Positions 23,430-35,480 of a stretch of DNA of 64,000 bases are shown piece by piece. The notes under the pieces are model-generated. The model saw only the letters and a program-made list of their open reading frames with translations. It made no database searches and was not told the DNA's origin. The DNA is from Xenopus tropicalis (Eukaryota > Chordata > Amphibia > Anura > Pipidae), in assembly GCF_000004195.4 (NCBI RefSeq), contig NC_030680.2, positions 149,958,045 to 150,022,044 of the forward strand. Reading direction: 5' to 3'. Position numbers and translations under genes: made by a program. The stretch's first letter is position 1; each line of letters opens with the position of its first letter.

Positions 23430-23675
23430 CCATATAGATTGTAAGCTCTACGGGGCAGGGACCTCCATCCTCTTGTGCCTTTGACTCTTAACTTATTGTA
23501 ACTGTATCTTGTATTTATCTGTATTTATTGTTATACTGTGTATTTATCTATTATTATCTTATTAACCCCCTGTTTGTATTAATGTATTCTACAGCGCTGC
23601 GTACATAAGTAGCACTTTATAAATAAACATATACATACATACATACATACATACACACACACATACATACCTGTG
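23430..23675 (+). repeat. retroposon 3' tail with CATA microsatellite
   Basis: It contains attgtaagctctacggggca, tctacagcgctgcgtacata and a terminal (catacata) run at 23630-23672. The organisation is typical of SINE/LINE 3' ends. Confidence 0.55.
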
Positions 23676-24470
23676 TGCCAACCAACATGGCCGCTCGCAT
23701 TAGGAACTACCCCCCCCCCCTTCCCGGTGCAGGTAACCCAGCACAGGTGGGGGGAGTTTTGTTTTTTAAAAAAAGAACTATTGTTCCCCCCAATTGGAAT
23801 GGGGGCTCTATTAGGCCACGCCTCTGGTGCGGAATAACAATATAGCAGTGATAGGTTCCCCTTTACTCTCCTTATTCTTTATCCCTGTTTGGGTGAAGAG
23901 AAAATGAAACCGTAGATATTTCCCGAGCGCTAAATGAGATTACCGCCACGTGACTGGGTTACAATGAGGGGATTGTTCTCGGCGCTCCGAGACTTTCCCA
24001 AATCAAATTCCCAAATAATATTATTTCCCCTTTGCCTGAGAGTTCACTGCTCTCCGATGTTCCACATATTTTCGGTTTAGGGCCCTTTCCTGCCACATTC
24101 CGACTCTCCGCGCTGGGTAAAACCGTCTCTTGTTGAATGAGAGCGAATGCGACGAAGCAAACTGTCACCGGGGCTGTCACGGGGCCGGCAGTCAGTCACT
24201 GTGCATGGCGCACATTCGCTCTCGCTTTTTTATTTTCTTTAATGGAGAGGAATCCGCGTGCGAATGTCCCTCTGTGAGTGCAACGCTCTCCCCCCCCCCC
24301 CGCGGCCTCCGACCCGTCTAAAGTGTCTCGTGAGAAACCAACTCGGAACTGAAATGAAAACGTAACGACGGAGCTGTAAGGGGACCCGTCCCGGGGAGAC
24401 GCCGGATGGTTTTTTAAAGCCGGATAAATTGACACAAAAGAATAAAAATGTATTTCAAATAAAGCAATTG
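23676..24470. other. non-repetitive intronic sequence, no gene seen
   Basis: No splice-bounded exon recognised. It is one of the longer stretches without visible repeats in the 20-kb intron. Confidence 0.4.
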
Positions 24471-25105
24471 TGCAATTGGTCTTCATTATTTATTTGTTAT
24501 GGTTTTTTAATTATTTCCCTTCTTCTTCTGACTCTTTGCAGCTTTCAAATGGGGGTCACTGACCCCGGCAGCCAAACCCTATTGCTCTGTGAGGCTCCAG
24601 TTTTATTGTTATTGTTACTTTTTATTCCTTATCTTTCTATTCTGCCCCTCCCCTATTCATATAACAGCCTCTCATTCAACCTACTGCCTGGTTGCTAAAG
24701 TAAAGAAGACCCTAGCAACCAATTGCAAACTGTCTCAGAATTTAATTATTTTTGTGTTTTAGTTTTTGAATTATTTCCCTTCTTCTTCTGCCTCTTTGCA
24801 GCTTTCAAATGGGGGTCACTGACCCCGGCAGCCAAACCCTATTGCTCTGTGAGGCTCCAGTTTTATTGTTATTGTTACTTTTTATTCTTTATCTTTCTAT
24901 TCAGCCCCTCCCCTATTCATATACCAGCCTCTCATCCAAACCACTCCCGGGTTGCTAAGGTAACTTGGACCCTAGCAACCAGCTGTTGAAACTCCAAACT
25001 GGAGAGCTGCTAAATAAAAATTGAAATACCTAAAAAAACTACAAATAATAATAAAAAAAAAATGAAGACCAACTGCAAATTGTCTTCGAATATTAGTCTC
25101 TCCAT
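24471..25105 (+). mobile_element. two adjacent MITE family B copies
   Basis: The core caaatgggggtcactgaccc occurs at 24546 and again at 24806 in the same orientation with nearly identical flanks. This indicates either a tandem duplication or insertion of one copy into another. The right end is degraded (gaccaactgcaaattgtctt). Confidence 0.75.
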
Positions 25106-25215
25106 CATAATAATAGTTATGCCAGAATGGGGGACCTGATGCCCAGGCTAGGGGGAGGGGGAAAGTGGGGAGGGCAGAAGTGCTGAATTAAAAGTTAAGT
25201 AATTGTCTGCTTAAG

Positions 25216-25505
25216 GCATAGAGGCGGGGCAGACAATTTGCAATTGGTCTTCATTTTTTATGGTTTTTCACTTATTCAGTTTTTTGCCCAGCCGCTCACC
25301 ATTTGTTATTTTAGCAGCAATCTGGCTGCTAGGGTCTTGCCTAGCAACCAGGCAGTGGTTTAAACGAGAGACAGGAATATGAATAGGGGAGGGGCTGAAT
25401 AGAAAAATAAGGAATAAAAAGTAACAATAAGAATAAAACTGGAGCCTCACAGAGCAATAGGGTTTGGCTGCCGGGGTCAGTGACCCCCATTTGAAAGCTG
25501 CAGAG
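25216..25505 (-). mobile_element. MITE family B copy, inverted
   Basis: The reverse complement of the family core (gggtcagtgacccccatttg) is at 25475, with tctggctgctagggtcttgc and agcaaccaggcagtggttta upstream. Confidence 0.7.
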
Positions 25506-25730
25506 TTAGTATCTGTGTGTGTGTGTAACAACATCATTTATGACACTGACGGTTTAACTTTCCATTGCTTAATACTCTGTTAATAAACAGTGCTGTGTTT
25601 TTTTGTTTAAATTCTAACCCGTGTTGGATCTGCATGGCTGAAATTTCCATGAGATCAGATAGGCTATTTGTTATCATCCGAACAGCCACAAATGGGTTTT
25701 ATTGGTTCTAATATATATATATATATATAT

Positions 25731-27325
25731 CTGTATAACAGAGCATTCTGTCACAGTGGCACAGATCCTATCTGATCCCCCCCCCCCATTGTAAGCAGCA
25801 GTCCTGCCCTGCTTTATGGCTGGGATTCTAGCTATCTGTATAACAGAGCATTCTGTCACAGTGGCACAGATCCTATCTGATCCCCCCCCATTGTAAGCAG
25901 CAGTCCTGCCCTGCTTTATGGCTGAGATTCTAGCTATCTGTATAACAGAGCATTCTGTCACAGTGGCACAGATCCTATCTGATCCCCCCCCATTGTAAGC
26001 AGCAGTCCTGCCCTGCTTTATGGCTGAGATTCTAGCTATCTGTATAACAGAGCATTCTGTCACAGTGGCACAGATCCTATCTGATCCCCCCCATTGTAAG
26101 CAGCAGTCCTGCCCTGCTTTATGGCTGGGATTCTAGCTATCTGTATAACAGAGCATTCTGTCACAGTGGCACAGATCCTATCTGATCCCCCCATTGTAAG
26201 CAGCAGTCCTGCCCTGCTTTATGGCTGAGATTCTAGCTATCTGTATAACAGAGCATTCTGTCACAGTGGCACAGATCCTATCTGATCCCCCATTGTAAGC
26301 AGCAGTCCTGCCCTGCTTTATGGCTGAGATTCTAGCTATCTGTATAACAGAGCATTCTGTCACAGTGGCACAGATCCTATCTGATCCCCCATTGTAAGCA
26401 GCAGTCCTGCCCTGCTTTATGGCTGAGATTCTAGCTATCTGTATAACAGAGCATTCTGTCACAGTGGCACAGATCCTATCTGATCCCCCCCATTGTAAGC
26501 AGCAGTCCTGCCCTGCTTTATGGCTGAGATTCTAGCTATCTGTATAACAGAGCATTCTGTCACAGTGGCACAGATCCTATCTGATCCCCCCATTGTAAGC
26601 AGCAGTCCTGCCCTGCTTTATGGCTGAGATTCTAGCTATCTGTATAACAGAGCATTCTGTCACAGTGGCACAGATCCTATCTGATCCCCCCATTGTAAGC
26701 AGCAGTCCTGCCCTGCTTTATGGCTGAGATTCTAGCTATCTGTATAACAGAGCATTCTGTCACAGTGGCACAGATCCTATCTGATCCCCCCCATTGTAAG
26801 CAGCAGTCCTGCCCTGCTTTATGGCTGAGATTCTAGCTATCTGTATAACAGAGCATTCTGTCACAGTGGCACAGATCCTATCCCCCCCATTGTAAGCAGC
26901 AGTCCTGCCCTGCTTTATGGCTGAGATTCTAGCTATCTGTATAACAGAGCATTCTGTCACAGTGGCACAGATCCTATCTGATCCCCCCCATTGTAAGCAG
27001 CAGTCCTGCCCTGCTTTATGGCTGAGATTCTAGCTATCTGTATAACAGAGCATTCTGTCACAGTGGCACAGATCCTATCTGATCCCCCCATTGTAAGCAG
27101 CAGTCCTGCCCTGCTTTATGGCTGAGATTCTAGCTATCTGTATAACAGAGCATTCTGTCACAGTGGCACAGATCCTATCTGATCCCCCCCATTGTAAGCA
27201 GCAGTCCTGCCCTGCTTTATGGCTGAGATTCTAGCTATCTGTATAACAGAGCATTCTGTCACAGTGGCACAGATCCTATCTGATCCCCCCATTGTAAGCA
27301 GCAGTCCTGCCTTGCTTTATGGCTA
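25731..27325. repeat. ~100-bp tandem repeat, about 16 copies, array 1
   Basis: The unit runs ctgtataacagagcattctg, tcacagtggcacagatccta, tctgatc, a C-run, attgtaagcagcagtcctg and ctttatggctgagattctag. Copies are nearly identical; the chief variable is a C-run of 5 to 11. One copy near 26880 lacks tctga before the C-run. An AT microsatellite (25710-25730) precedes it. Confidence 0.95.
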
Positions 27326-27329
27326 TGGA

Positions 27330-27705
27330 TTTGCATACTTTTAGTATGTTGTAGAATGGCCAAATCTAAGCAACTCTCCAAATGGTCTTAATTATTTATG
27401 TTTTTAATTATTTCCCTTCTTCTTCTCTTTGCAGCTTTCAAATGGGGGTCACTGACCCCGGCAGTCAAACCCTATTGCTCTGTGAGGCTCCAGTTTTATT
27501 GTTATTGTTACTTTTTATTACTAATTTATATGTTCAGGTTCTTACTATTCATATTCCAGTCTCTTCCCTTCTCTTCCTGGTTGCTAAGGTCATTTGGACC
27601 CTGGCAACCAGACAGCTGCTGAAATTCCAAACTAGACATAACTCCCACTGATTGTCTCTATATTATACTAAAAGTTAACTCCAAGGTGAACAACCTCTTT
27701 AAAGT
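27330..27705 (+). mobile_element. MITE family B copy
   Basis: It carries caaatgggggtcactgaccc with a single change (gcagtcaaaccc), ggttgctaaggtcatttgga, and a right end aaggtgaacaacctctttaa. Confidence 0.7.
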
Positions 27706-28690
27706 CCAAGAAGTGCCCTTAATACTAATAATAATAAAGATAAAAGCCAAAGCTTCCAAGGCACGGAGCCCTCATTTTCTACAATTAGGGAACGCTCGTT
27801 TGAAGGAAAGGAATGCTTTTAAAGAAGGAAAAAAGCCACGAAGGTGATGGATTTATCATTCATAAAACTATGGGAATTTAGATCCCATCTGCTGATTCCC
27901 CCGTCGCCCCCTCCCCTTGGGCTCCGACCAGGACAATGTCATTGTGCAGAGCTGTTACACAATCGGCTCCCGTTACTCATTATTTTTTTGCTTAATGTCA
28001 TAAATCAGAATTTAGAAAATGTCCTTATTTATTACAGCGCAAAGCCGGTTATTGAGCGCCGGTTTCTCCGTACAGTAGTCGCCGCGAGCGTTTCTGGGAC
28101 TCGCTAACGAGACACGAGGATTCGCTTTCTTCTCACGTCTCCCAGAACAATGGCCTTTGGCTGAATCCTTCCCTTCCGCGTGATTTATATTATGGATTCT
28201 GCGCTCGGCCAAATTATGAAAACATTATATATATATTGTACAAGTCCGTCCTCCCGATTATCTGGACTTTCTCAACTGGAGATCTCTTGGCTGCGGAATC
28301 ACAAGTTCATTAGACGGAGAACATTTAACGGGGAGATTTTATGCTGCGGTTGCAGAGAGGGAACCCCCCCCCCCGTTACAGCCCACCAGATGCGAGATAA
28401 TGAAATGTCCAGGGCATTCAAACATTGACAATTAATAACTAATTTTCTGTATTTAACATTAAAGTTTAATATCTGTAATGTTCTCCCATGAATATTGTGA
28501 GGCAGGAAAACCATCTGCGTTGGATTGGGGAGCAGCGAATAAAACAATTTATTTCACTTTTTAGTAAAAGAGGCCGAACTGTTATTATTTTTATATATTT
28601 ATTCCTATTATTGTACAGGATTTCACTCAACTGCCCAAAGGGAATGATCAGCGGAATTATTTGGCATGTTTGCGGCTAAATTCTGCATTT
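27706..28690. other. non-repetitive intronic sequence, no gene seen
   Basis: About 1 kb without visible repeats and with no recognised exon. If this locus holds a conserved intronic enhancer, this is one of the better places to look, but that is a guess from the lack of repeats only. Confidence 0.4.
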
Positions 28691-28699
28691 TGCCATTGG

Positions 28700-29470
28700 C
28701 GGGGTTTGTGCGGGAAAAAAAAGTTGTGGTCGGGTCAAAAATGGAGCGGGTGTGTCAAAAAATTGCATCAAAAACAGTTGAGACCGAGTAAAAAAAAAAT
28801 TGCGTGCGTCAAAAAAGTTGCAGTCAAGTCAAAGTTGTGAGGAAAAAGTTGCAATTGCGTCATAAAAGTTGCAGTCGAGTCAAAAAAAGTCACATGTATC
28901 AAATAATTTGCAAGGAAAATGTAGCAATTGCTTTAAAAGAGTGGTGATCACGTCAAAAAAAGTTGCGGTTGAGTAAAAAAAAAGTTGCGTGCGTCAAAAA
29001 AGTTGCAAGGAAAAAAGTTGTGATTGCGTCAAAAAAGTTGCTGTCGAGTCCAAAAAAAGTCACGGGCATAAAAAAAGTTATAATTGTGTCAAAAAAGTTG
29101 CGACCGAGTCATAAAAAGTTGCGTGCGTCAAAAAAGTTGCAAGGAAAAAGTTGCGACTGCTTCAAAAAAGTGGTGATCGGGTCAAAAAAAGTTGCGGTAC
29201 AGCAAACAAGTTGTGATCGTACCAAAAAAGTTGCAGTAAAAAAAAAGTCAGATGCGTCAATAAGTCATAAATGTCAAAAAAATTGCAGGGAAAAAGTCGC
29301 AATCGTGGCAAAAAAGTCTCACCCACATGAAAGAAAGTTGTGAGGAAAAAGTTGCGATTGCGTAAAAAAGGTTGCATGCATAAAAAAGTTGTGACCAAAT
29401 CAAAAAAGTTGCAAGAAAAAAGTAGCAATTGCTTCAAAAATGTGGTGATTGCAATCAAAATTCACCTTGT
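28700..29470. repeat. degenerate low-complexity repeat (caaaaaagttgc)
   Basis: Imperfect units of roughly 20-28 bp, built on gcgtcaaaaaagttgc with variants gagtcaaaaaaagt and ggaaaaagttgcgatt. The disorder suggests an old or mutation-prone array. Confidence 0.8.
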
Positions 29471-30880
29471 AAAAAATTTGCCATAGAACAAAAAATTGTC
29501 CATGTCAATGTTTTTTTGACACGCAACATTTTTGCCATTTCTCAAATCAATTTCAAGTCAATTCTTTTTTGAAAGAAAAAAATTCTAAAATTCAAAAATT
29601 CAAAAATGTATAAATAACCCTTTCCCTCTTTAATTTAAACTGAACTGGATTTATGTGGTTTAGTCGTCATCAAGTTCAATTTACTGATTTATTACAAATG
29701 AAAACTGGGAAATGTTACTGCTGAATTTCAGAGCTTTCTGGGTAATGGGTTTTGAAAAAGAGATCCAGTATGTGTATATAACAGGGCAAGAGACTGTCAG
29801 ATTCTGGTTATAATTAATAAACAAGAAAAAAATGAAACAAATGAAATGAAAATAAATTAATAAACAATTCTTTTTTTTACAATTTTTTGAATTAAAAAAA
29901 TGTTGCGTTTCTTTTTTTTAATTTCTATCCTGTACATATTAAACATTTCATTTTGGGGTTTTTTTTTCATTTTTTTATTGTAGTGAATTGTGTAAGTGTT
30001 TTTCTCTCCAACCAGTTCCTATTGGGTCAGTACCAGGTCCCGAGGCATCGGAAACCCTTCAATAAAACATCCGCTACGTATTAATCGAATTCCTGAATAT
30101 TCCCGGTATTTTCCAATAAAGTTTCCCATAACGGCTGCAGAAGTTCCAGTATTGCCCTTATGTACGGGGGACGTGAAAATAACGTTAGAACACAATTTCA
30201 AAAATTCTCCATTTGCTTCAAAATTTTGAAAGAAAAAATGTTTCCCTATAAACCTATTAATCATCCTGATTTATTTCTAAAGTAACAAATTCTCCCCTTT
30301 TTTCCCTGAATCTCTCGTTGCCGTTTTGCAGTGATTTCCAGACGAGCCAATCGGCTGCCGGAGTCCGTGGAACTGTGTAAAATCACAAAGATTTGTGAAG
30401 CTGAAGGATTTTATCAAATGTGCAAAATTCTTGCCCTTTTTTTTCTAGAGAAGTCTATATCACTTTTTTGGATCAAAATCTTCTAGAAAGTCCAGAATTC
30501 TGAATTCTTAATCCTGACCTAGGAATATGGGGTTTATTGTACTGACAGCTGAGGTGCATCACATGGATGTGGGGAGGAGCTTATGGAATGGGGAATAAAG
30601 GAGGCTGGTAGAGAGCCAAGTAGGCCAATGGGTTGATGGGAGTTGAACCTGGGCCAGAGGGACAGATAAGGCAGGAGGTGATTGGCAGGAGAGTTATAGG
30701 GCTAATGAGGAACGAGCGGGGTTAAACAAGAGCCGTTTGATCGTTAGGAACTTGCGGATTTGACCCGAACATTATTTTTTCAGGAATTTCATTAATGAGT
30801 GGGAAGGGAAACTGTGATGTTTACTGAGCCGTTTAATTCTTTCATTTGGGATCTGCATTAACGGGGCCATTATAATTCTC
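29471..30880. other. AT-rich intronic sequence, no gene seen
   Basis: 29860-29990 is rich in A and T runs. Short frames at 29996-30264 look random. Confidence 0.4.
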
Positions 30881-31660
30881 ATCTGTATAACATAGTAACA
30901 TAGTAACACAGTGGGGCACATTTACTAACCCACGAACGGGCCGAATGCGTCCGATTGCGTTTTTTTCGTAATGATCGGTATTTTGCGATTTTTTTCGGAA
31001 AATTTTTGCGACTTTTTCGTTACCAATATGATTTGTGCGAAAAAACGCGAGTTTTTCGTAGCCATTCCGAAAGTTGCGCAAAATCTTGCGATTTTTCGTA
31101 GCGTTAAAACTTGCGCGAAACATCGCGCCTTTTACGTTTTAACGCTACGGAAAAGGCGCGACTTTTTGCGCAAGTTTTACCGCTACGAAAAAATCGCAAG
31201 ATTTTGCGCAACTTTCGGAATGGCTACGAAAAACTCGCGTTTTTTCGCGCAAATTGTATTGGTAACGGAAAAGTCGCGATAATTTCCGAAAAGTCGTAAA
31301 GTCACCGAAAAAATCGCAAGAAAATACGAAAAAGTCGCAAAATGTTCGTTTTCCAATCGGAATTTTTCCAATTCGGTCGGAATTCGTGTCTTAGTAAATC
31401 AGCCCCAGTAAGTTAGGTTGAAAAAAGACATACGTCCATCAAGTTCAACCATAATGCCTATATATAACCTGCCTAACTGCCAGTTGATCCAGAGGAAGGC
31501 AAAAAACCCAATCTGAAGCCTCTCTAATTTGCCCCTGAGGGGAAAAAATTCCTTTCTGACTCCAAGATGGCAATCGGACCGGTCCCTGGGGTAATAACGA
31601 TTAATACAAAGTCGAGAGAATGAACTGAAAGGTAACGAGCTCTGTGTAATTATATGGAAC
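30881..31660 (-). mobile_element. dispersed repeat (acatagtaaca ... tccatcaagttcaacc) split by a foldback element
   Basis: Left fragment taacatagtaacatagtaac is at 30886-30912, and right fragment gttaggttgaaaaaagacat, tccatcaagttcaaccataa and gatggcaatcggaccggtcc at 31410-31600. I recognise this combination as a common frog dispersed repeat. Orientation is uncertain. Confidence 0.55.
30913..31406. mobile_element. foldback element, copy 1 (GGGGCACATTTACTAA ... TTAGTAAATCAGCCCC)
   Basis: Nearly the whole 494 bp is two inverted arms meeting at about 31130-31150 (ttaaaacttgcgcgaaac / gcgcaagttttaccgcta). It is flanked by a 3-bp direct repeat AGT, and both sides continue one host repeat. Confidence 0.85.
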
Positions 31661-32008
31661 ATTCGGGTTCCCATCACAGTAATGATGAACAAACGGAAAA
31701 CCGCCAGTCAGACAGAGTTTGGGAAAAAATGCAGCCGTCTGTCCCTAAAGCCGACACCGACCTGAGTCAGAGATAATAAAGCTGCTCTGTGCCCGGCACC
31801 CCGGGGCGCTCTAGTCCCTCACGGAACCACCAATAAAACCTCTTTCTTTCATATCGGCTCTAAAGGGTCGTCGGACTCACAAGTGTTCCTGATTATCGCA
31901 GAGAAAACTTTGCTTAAAGAGGCAAATAAATGTGTAATGCTGAATGAATGTGATCGAATTTGTCATATTAAAGATATATACGTTATACTGTTTGCATTCA
32001 GAAGCTGA

Positions 32009-32797
32009 TTAGTTGGAGTCATGTGACTTTATCCAGTTCCTTTACAGCAACTTAGTTGTGCTTTATGGCTGAGATTCTAGGTATTTGTCTATCAGGTATT
32101 AGTTGGAGTCATGTGACTTTATCCAGTTCCTTTACAGCAACTTAGTCGTGCTTTATGGCTGAGATTCTAAGGGGCACATTTACTAACCCACGAACAGGCC
32201 GAATGCGTCCAATTGCGTTTTTTTCGTAATGATCGGTATTTCGCGATTTTTTCGGAAATTATCGCGACTTTTTCGTTACCAATACGATTTGCGCGAAAAA
32301 ACGCGAGTTTTTCATAGCCATTCCGAAAGTTGCGCAAAATCTGCCGATTTTTTCGTAGCGTTAAAACTTGCGCGAAACGTCGTGCCTTTTAAGTTTTAAC
32401 GCTACGAAAAAGGCGCGACTTTTCGCGCAAGTTTTAGCGCTACGAAAAAATCGTCAGATTTTGCACAACTTTCGGAATGGCTACGAAAAACTCGCGTTTT
32501 TTCGCGCAAGTCGTAATGGCTACGAAAAAGTCGCGTTTTTTCGCGCAAATCGTATTGGTAACGAAAAAGTCGCGATAATTTCCGAAAAATCAGCCCCTAG
32601 GTATTTGTCTATCAGGTATTAGTTGGAGTCATGTGACTTTATCCAGTTCCTTTACAGCAACTTAGTCGTGCTTTATGGCTGAGATTCTAGGTATTTGTCT
32701 ATCAGGTATTAGTTGGAGTCATGTGACTTTATCCAGTTCCTTTACAGCAACTTAGTCGTGCTTTATGGCTGAGATTCTAGGTATTTGTCTATCAGGT
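32009..32797. repeat. 90-bp tandem repeat, about 4 copies, interrupted by a foldback element
   Basis: The unit has attagttggagtcatgtgac, tttatccagttcctttacag and ctttatggctgagattctag. The last part is shared with the ~100-bp arrays at 25731 and 39531, so they are diverged relatives. The foldback insertion occupies 32171-32597. Confidence 0.9.
32171..32597. mobile_element. foldback element, copy 2
   Basis: It starts GGGGCACATTTACTAACCCA and ends aatcagcccc, with inverted arms meeting near 32395. The flanks are TAA and TAG; neighbouring repeat units show the empty site gattctaggtatttg, so the target duplication is a 3-bp TAG with one base changed. Part of the right arm present in copy 1 is missing. 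Confidence 0.85.
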
Positions 32798-32974
32798 AAT
32801 CCTTTTTGTTTACAGGGATACGCTGGACCCCCAGACTACACCCCTGTAAAAAAAAAGGACAATCTGCATGGAAAGTGCAAACAACAATCTGTTAGGAAAT
32901 GGTTAAACAAACTGCTTTACATACTGTACAGGTCTAAAACATTGAGTGGATCCAGAAGATCCACTAGATCTGCT

Positions 32975-33142
32975 CCTAGGTTGCTAAGGTCATTTGGACC
33001 CTAGCAACCAGACGGCTGCTGAAACTCCAAACTTGTGGAGCTGCTGGACAAAAAGTGAAATAACTAAAAAACTATAAATAATAAAAAAAGAAGACCAATT
33101 GCAAATTGCAAGATAACGCAAAGGTGAACAAGTCCTTTAATG
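32975..33142 (+). mobile_element. MITE family B, partial (right part)
   Basis: It has ggttgctaaggtcatttgga, ccctagcaaccagacggctg and a degraded right end aaggtgaacaagtcctttaa. Confidence 0.6.
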
Positions 33143-33849
33143 GATCATCCTACTATTGGTGCACAAGGCACTACCACATGTAGTAGCTGTGTATCAGAGA
33201 CTATTCATTGACTGGAGTGTAAACACGAACCCCCCATGTAATAAAAGGCACTAAGTTTGCCCAGTAACCCATAGCAACCAATAAGGTGCTTGCTTTTAAA
33301 CGGTAACCAGTAACTTCAACCTGCTGATTGGTTGGTATCGGTTACTGCTCCTGGGCAGTAGTTTAGTGTCTTTTATTACATTCCCCCCCCCCCCCCCCCG
33401 ATATGTTTCAGCCATTTATCTTCCTTTTATTACAGAAAAAGAGAAGACTGAAGACCACCATAGATTCTGCCATTTTCACCCATCTGGTTCCGTTTACATT
33501 CAGCTCCCAGAGCCGTTTGGTTCTCACCGTGTTTATTGCCTCTGAAGCATGTGGAGAATGAACAACTGTGGGGTCACGTGACTCACTTGATAAGGATTGG
33601 CTGGTTATGGTTATGTTTGCTTTTCATGCGAAAGTGTTATATTCCATGACATGCTGTAATCTGGACCACCAAAGAGCTGGCTTCTCTAGAAGGGTCCCCA
33701 ACCCGATCTGGTAATGTTACTTTAGGCAAGATCACACCATTCGTGGCCGCTTTCCCGTGTTTACAGAATAATAACATTAGCCCTATTACAGCAGTTGAAC
33801 CAAGTCTGAAGCCCCAGTAGACTTGCGATATACAGTAAGAAGGTAGCGT
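33143..33849. other. intronic sequence, no gene seen
   Basis: A C-run at 33385-33400 follows ggcagtagtttagtgtcttt, which recurs in inverted form around 33240-33290, so a small inverted-repeat element is likely here (about 33225-33400). Confidence 0.4.
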
Positions 33850-35287
33850 AAAGGTGGTCATACACGTTAAGATCCGCTCATTTGGCGAGGCTTCCTCCTA
33901 AGGTGGGTGATATTGGGCCAATTCGATTGATGGCCCTAGGGCCAAATGATTGAATTACAACGAGTAGAGTAGCCATCATCTTATCTGCCCATGTATCTGC
34001 CTCCCCGACCGATATCTGGAGGATACCAGGTGTCGATTGGGTAGGCTTGATTTTCCCATTGGATTGAGGACCACATTGGCTCATTGATGTGGTCCTCAAT
34101 CCAAAGGGAAAACCAAGCCTTTATGTGGTCCTCAATTCAATGGGAAAATCAAGCCTTGATGTGGTCCTCAATCCAAAGGGAAAACCAAGCCTTTATGTGG
34201 TCCTCAATTCAATGGGAAAATCAAGCCTAGATGTGGTCCTCAATCCAATGAGAAAATCAAGTCTTGATGTGGTCCTCAATCCAATGAGAAAATCAAGTCT
34301 TGATGTGGTCCTCAATTCAATGAGAAAATCAAGTCTTGATGTGGTCCTCAATTCAATGGGAAAATCAAGTCTTGATGTGGTCCTCAATCCAACGGGAAAA
34401 TCAAATCTTGATGTGGTCCTCAATCCAACGGGAAAATCAAGCCTTGACGTGGTCCTAAATTCAATGGAAAAGTTAAGTCTTCCTGTGGTCCTCAATCCAA
34501 CGAGAAAATCAGGTCTTGATGTGGTCCTCAATCCAACGGGAAAACCAAGCCTTGATGTGGTCCTCAATCCAACGGAAAAATTAAGCCTTGATGTGCTCCT
34601 CAGTCCAATGGGAAAATCAAGCCTTGATGTGGTCCTCAATCCAATGGGAAAATCAAGCCTTGATGTGGTCCTCAGTCCAATGGGAGAATCAAGTCTTGAT
34701 ATGGTCCTCAATCCAATGGGAAAATCAAGCCTTGATGTGGTCCTCAACCCAACGGGAAAATCAAGTCTTCATATGGTCCTCAGTCTAATGGGATAATCAA
34801 GTCTTGATGTGGTCCTCAATCCAACGGGAAAATCAAGCCTTGATGTGGTCCTCAATCCAACGGAAAAATTAAGCCTTGATGTGCTCCTCAGTCCAATGGG
34901 AAAATCAAGCCTTGATGTGGTCCTCAATCCAATGGGAAAATCAAGCCTTGATGTGGTCCTCAGTCCAATGGGAGAATCAAGTCTTGATATGGTCCTCAAT
35001 CCAATGGGAAAATCAAGCCTTGATGTGGTCCTCAACCCAACGGGAAAATCAAGTCTTCATATGGTCCTCAGTCTAATGGGATAATCAAGTCTTGATGTGG
35101 TCCTCAATCCAATGGGATAATCAAGTCTTGATGTGGTCCTCAATCAAACAGGATATTCAAGCCTAACTGATGGACACCTGGTATCCAGATATTGGTCAGG
35201 GAGGCCCACTGGGACACCCCATACATGGGTGGATAACCTTCTGAAACAGTCTAAAGGCTTAAATCTGCTGGTGTATGGCCACCTTTA
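33850..35287 (+). mobile_element. MITE family D (AAAGGTGGTCATACAC) containing a 36-bp array
   Basis: The left end aaaggtggtcatacacgtta and the right end gtgtatggccacctttac are inverted repeats. Between them, next to degraded arms (ccgatatctggaggatacca at 34010 and atggacacctggtatccaga with tattgg near 35172), lies the 36-bp array. A fragment of the same family appears near 53463. Confidence 0.8.
34040..35165. repeat. 36-bp tandem repeat, about 31 copies
   Basis: The unit is aatccaatgggaaaatcaag, ccttgatg, tggtcctc. A block of eight units (about 34520-34800) recurs almost base for base 288 bp later (about 34808-35088), a higher-order duplication. Confidence 0.95.
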
Positions 35288-35358
35288 CACACAGTAGGAG
35301 CAAATAATGTTAGTGTCAAGCCTTGGCCTTTACCAGTAGAACACTTGTACTCACTGAC

Positions 35359-35480
35359 CTGTGCTGAATGGAATGGAGTAGACGAAACTGCCCGGTATCT
35401 GCTCCGCAGCTCTCCGATACCATAAAGGGAAGTGGTCGGCATTGAATATACTCTCTCTGTCTTCGGATGTAAGGAAGTCT
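35359..35480 (-). CDS. cacna2d3: cacna2d3 exon (9th visible)
   Basis: This 122-nt exon completes the glutamine and reads [20 protein letters not shown] then [20 protein letters not shown], ending with one base of a glycine codon. The acceptor is tttcaag and the donor gtcagtg. The [12 protein letters not shown] motif is strongly conserved. It is followed in the transcript by a 20-kb intron. Confidence 0.95.
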
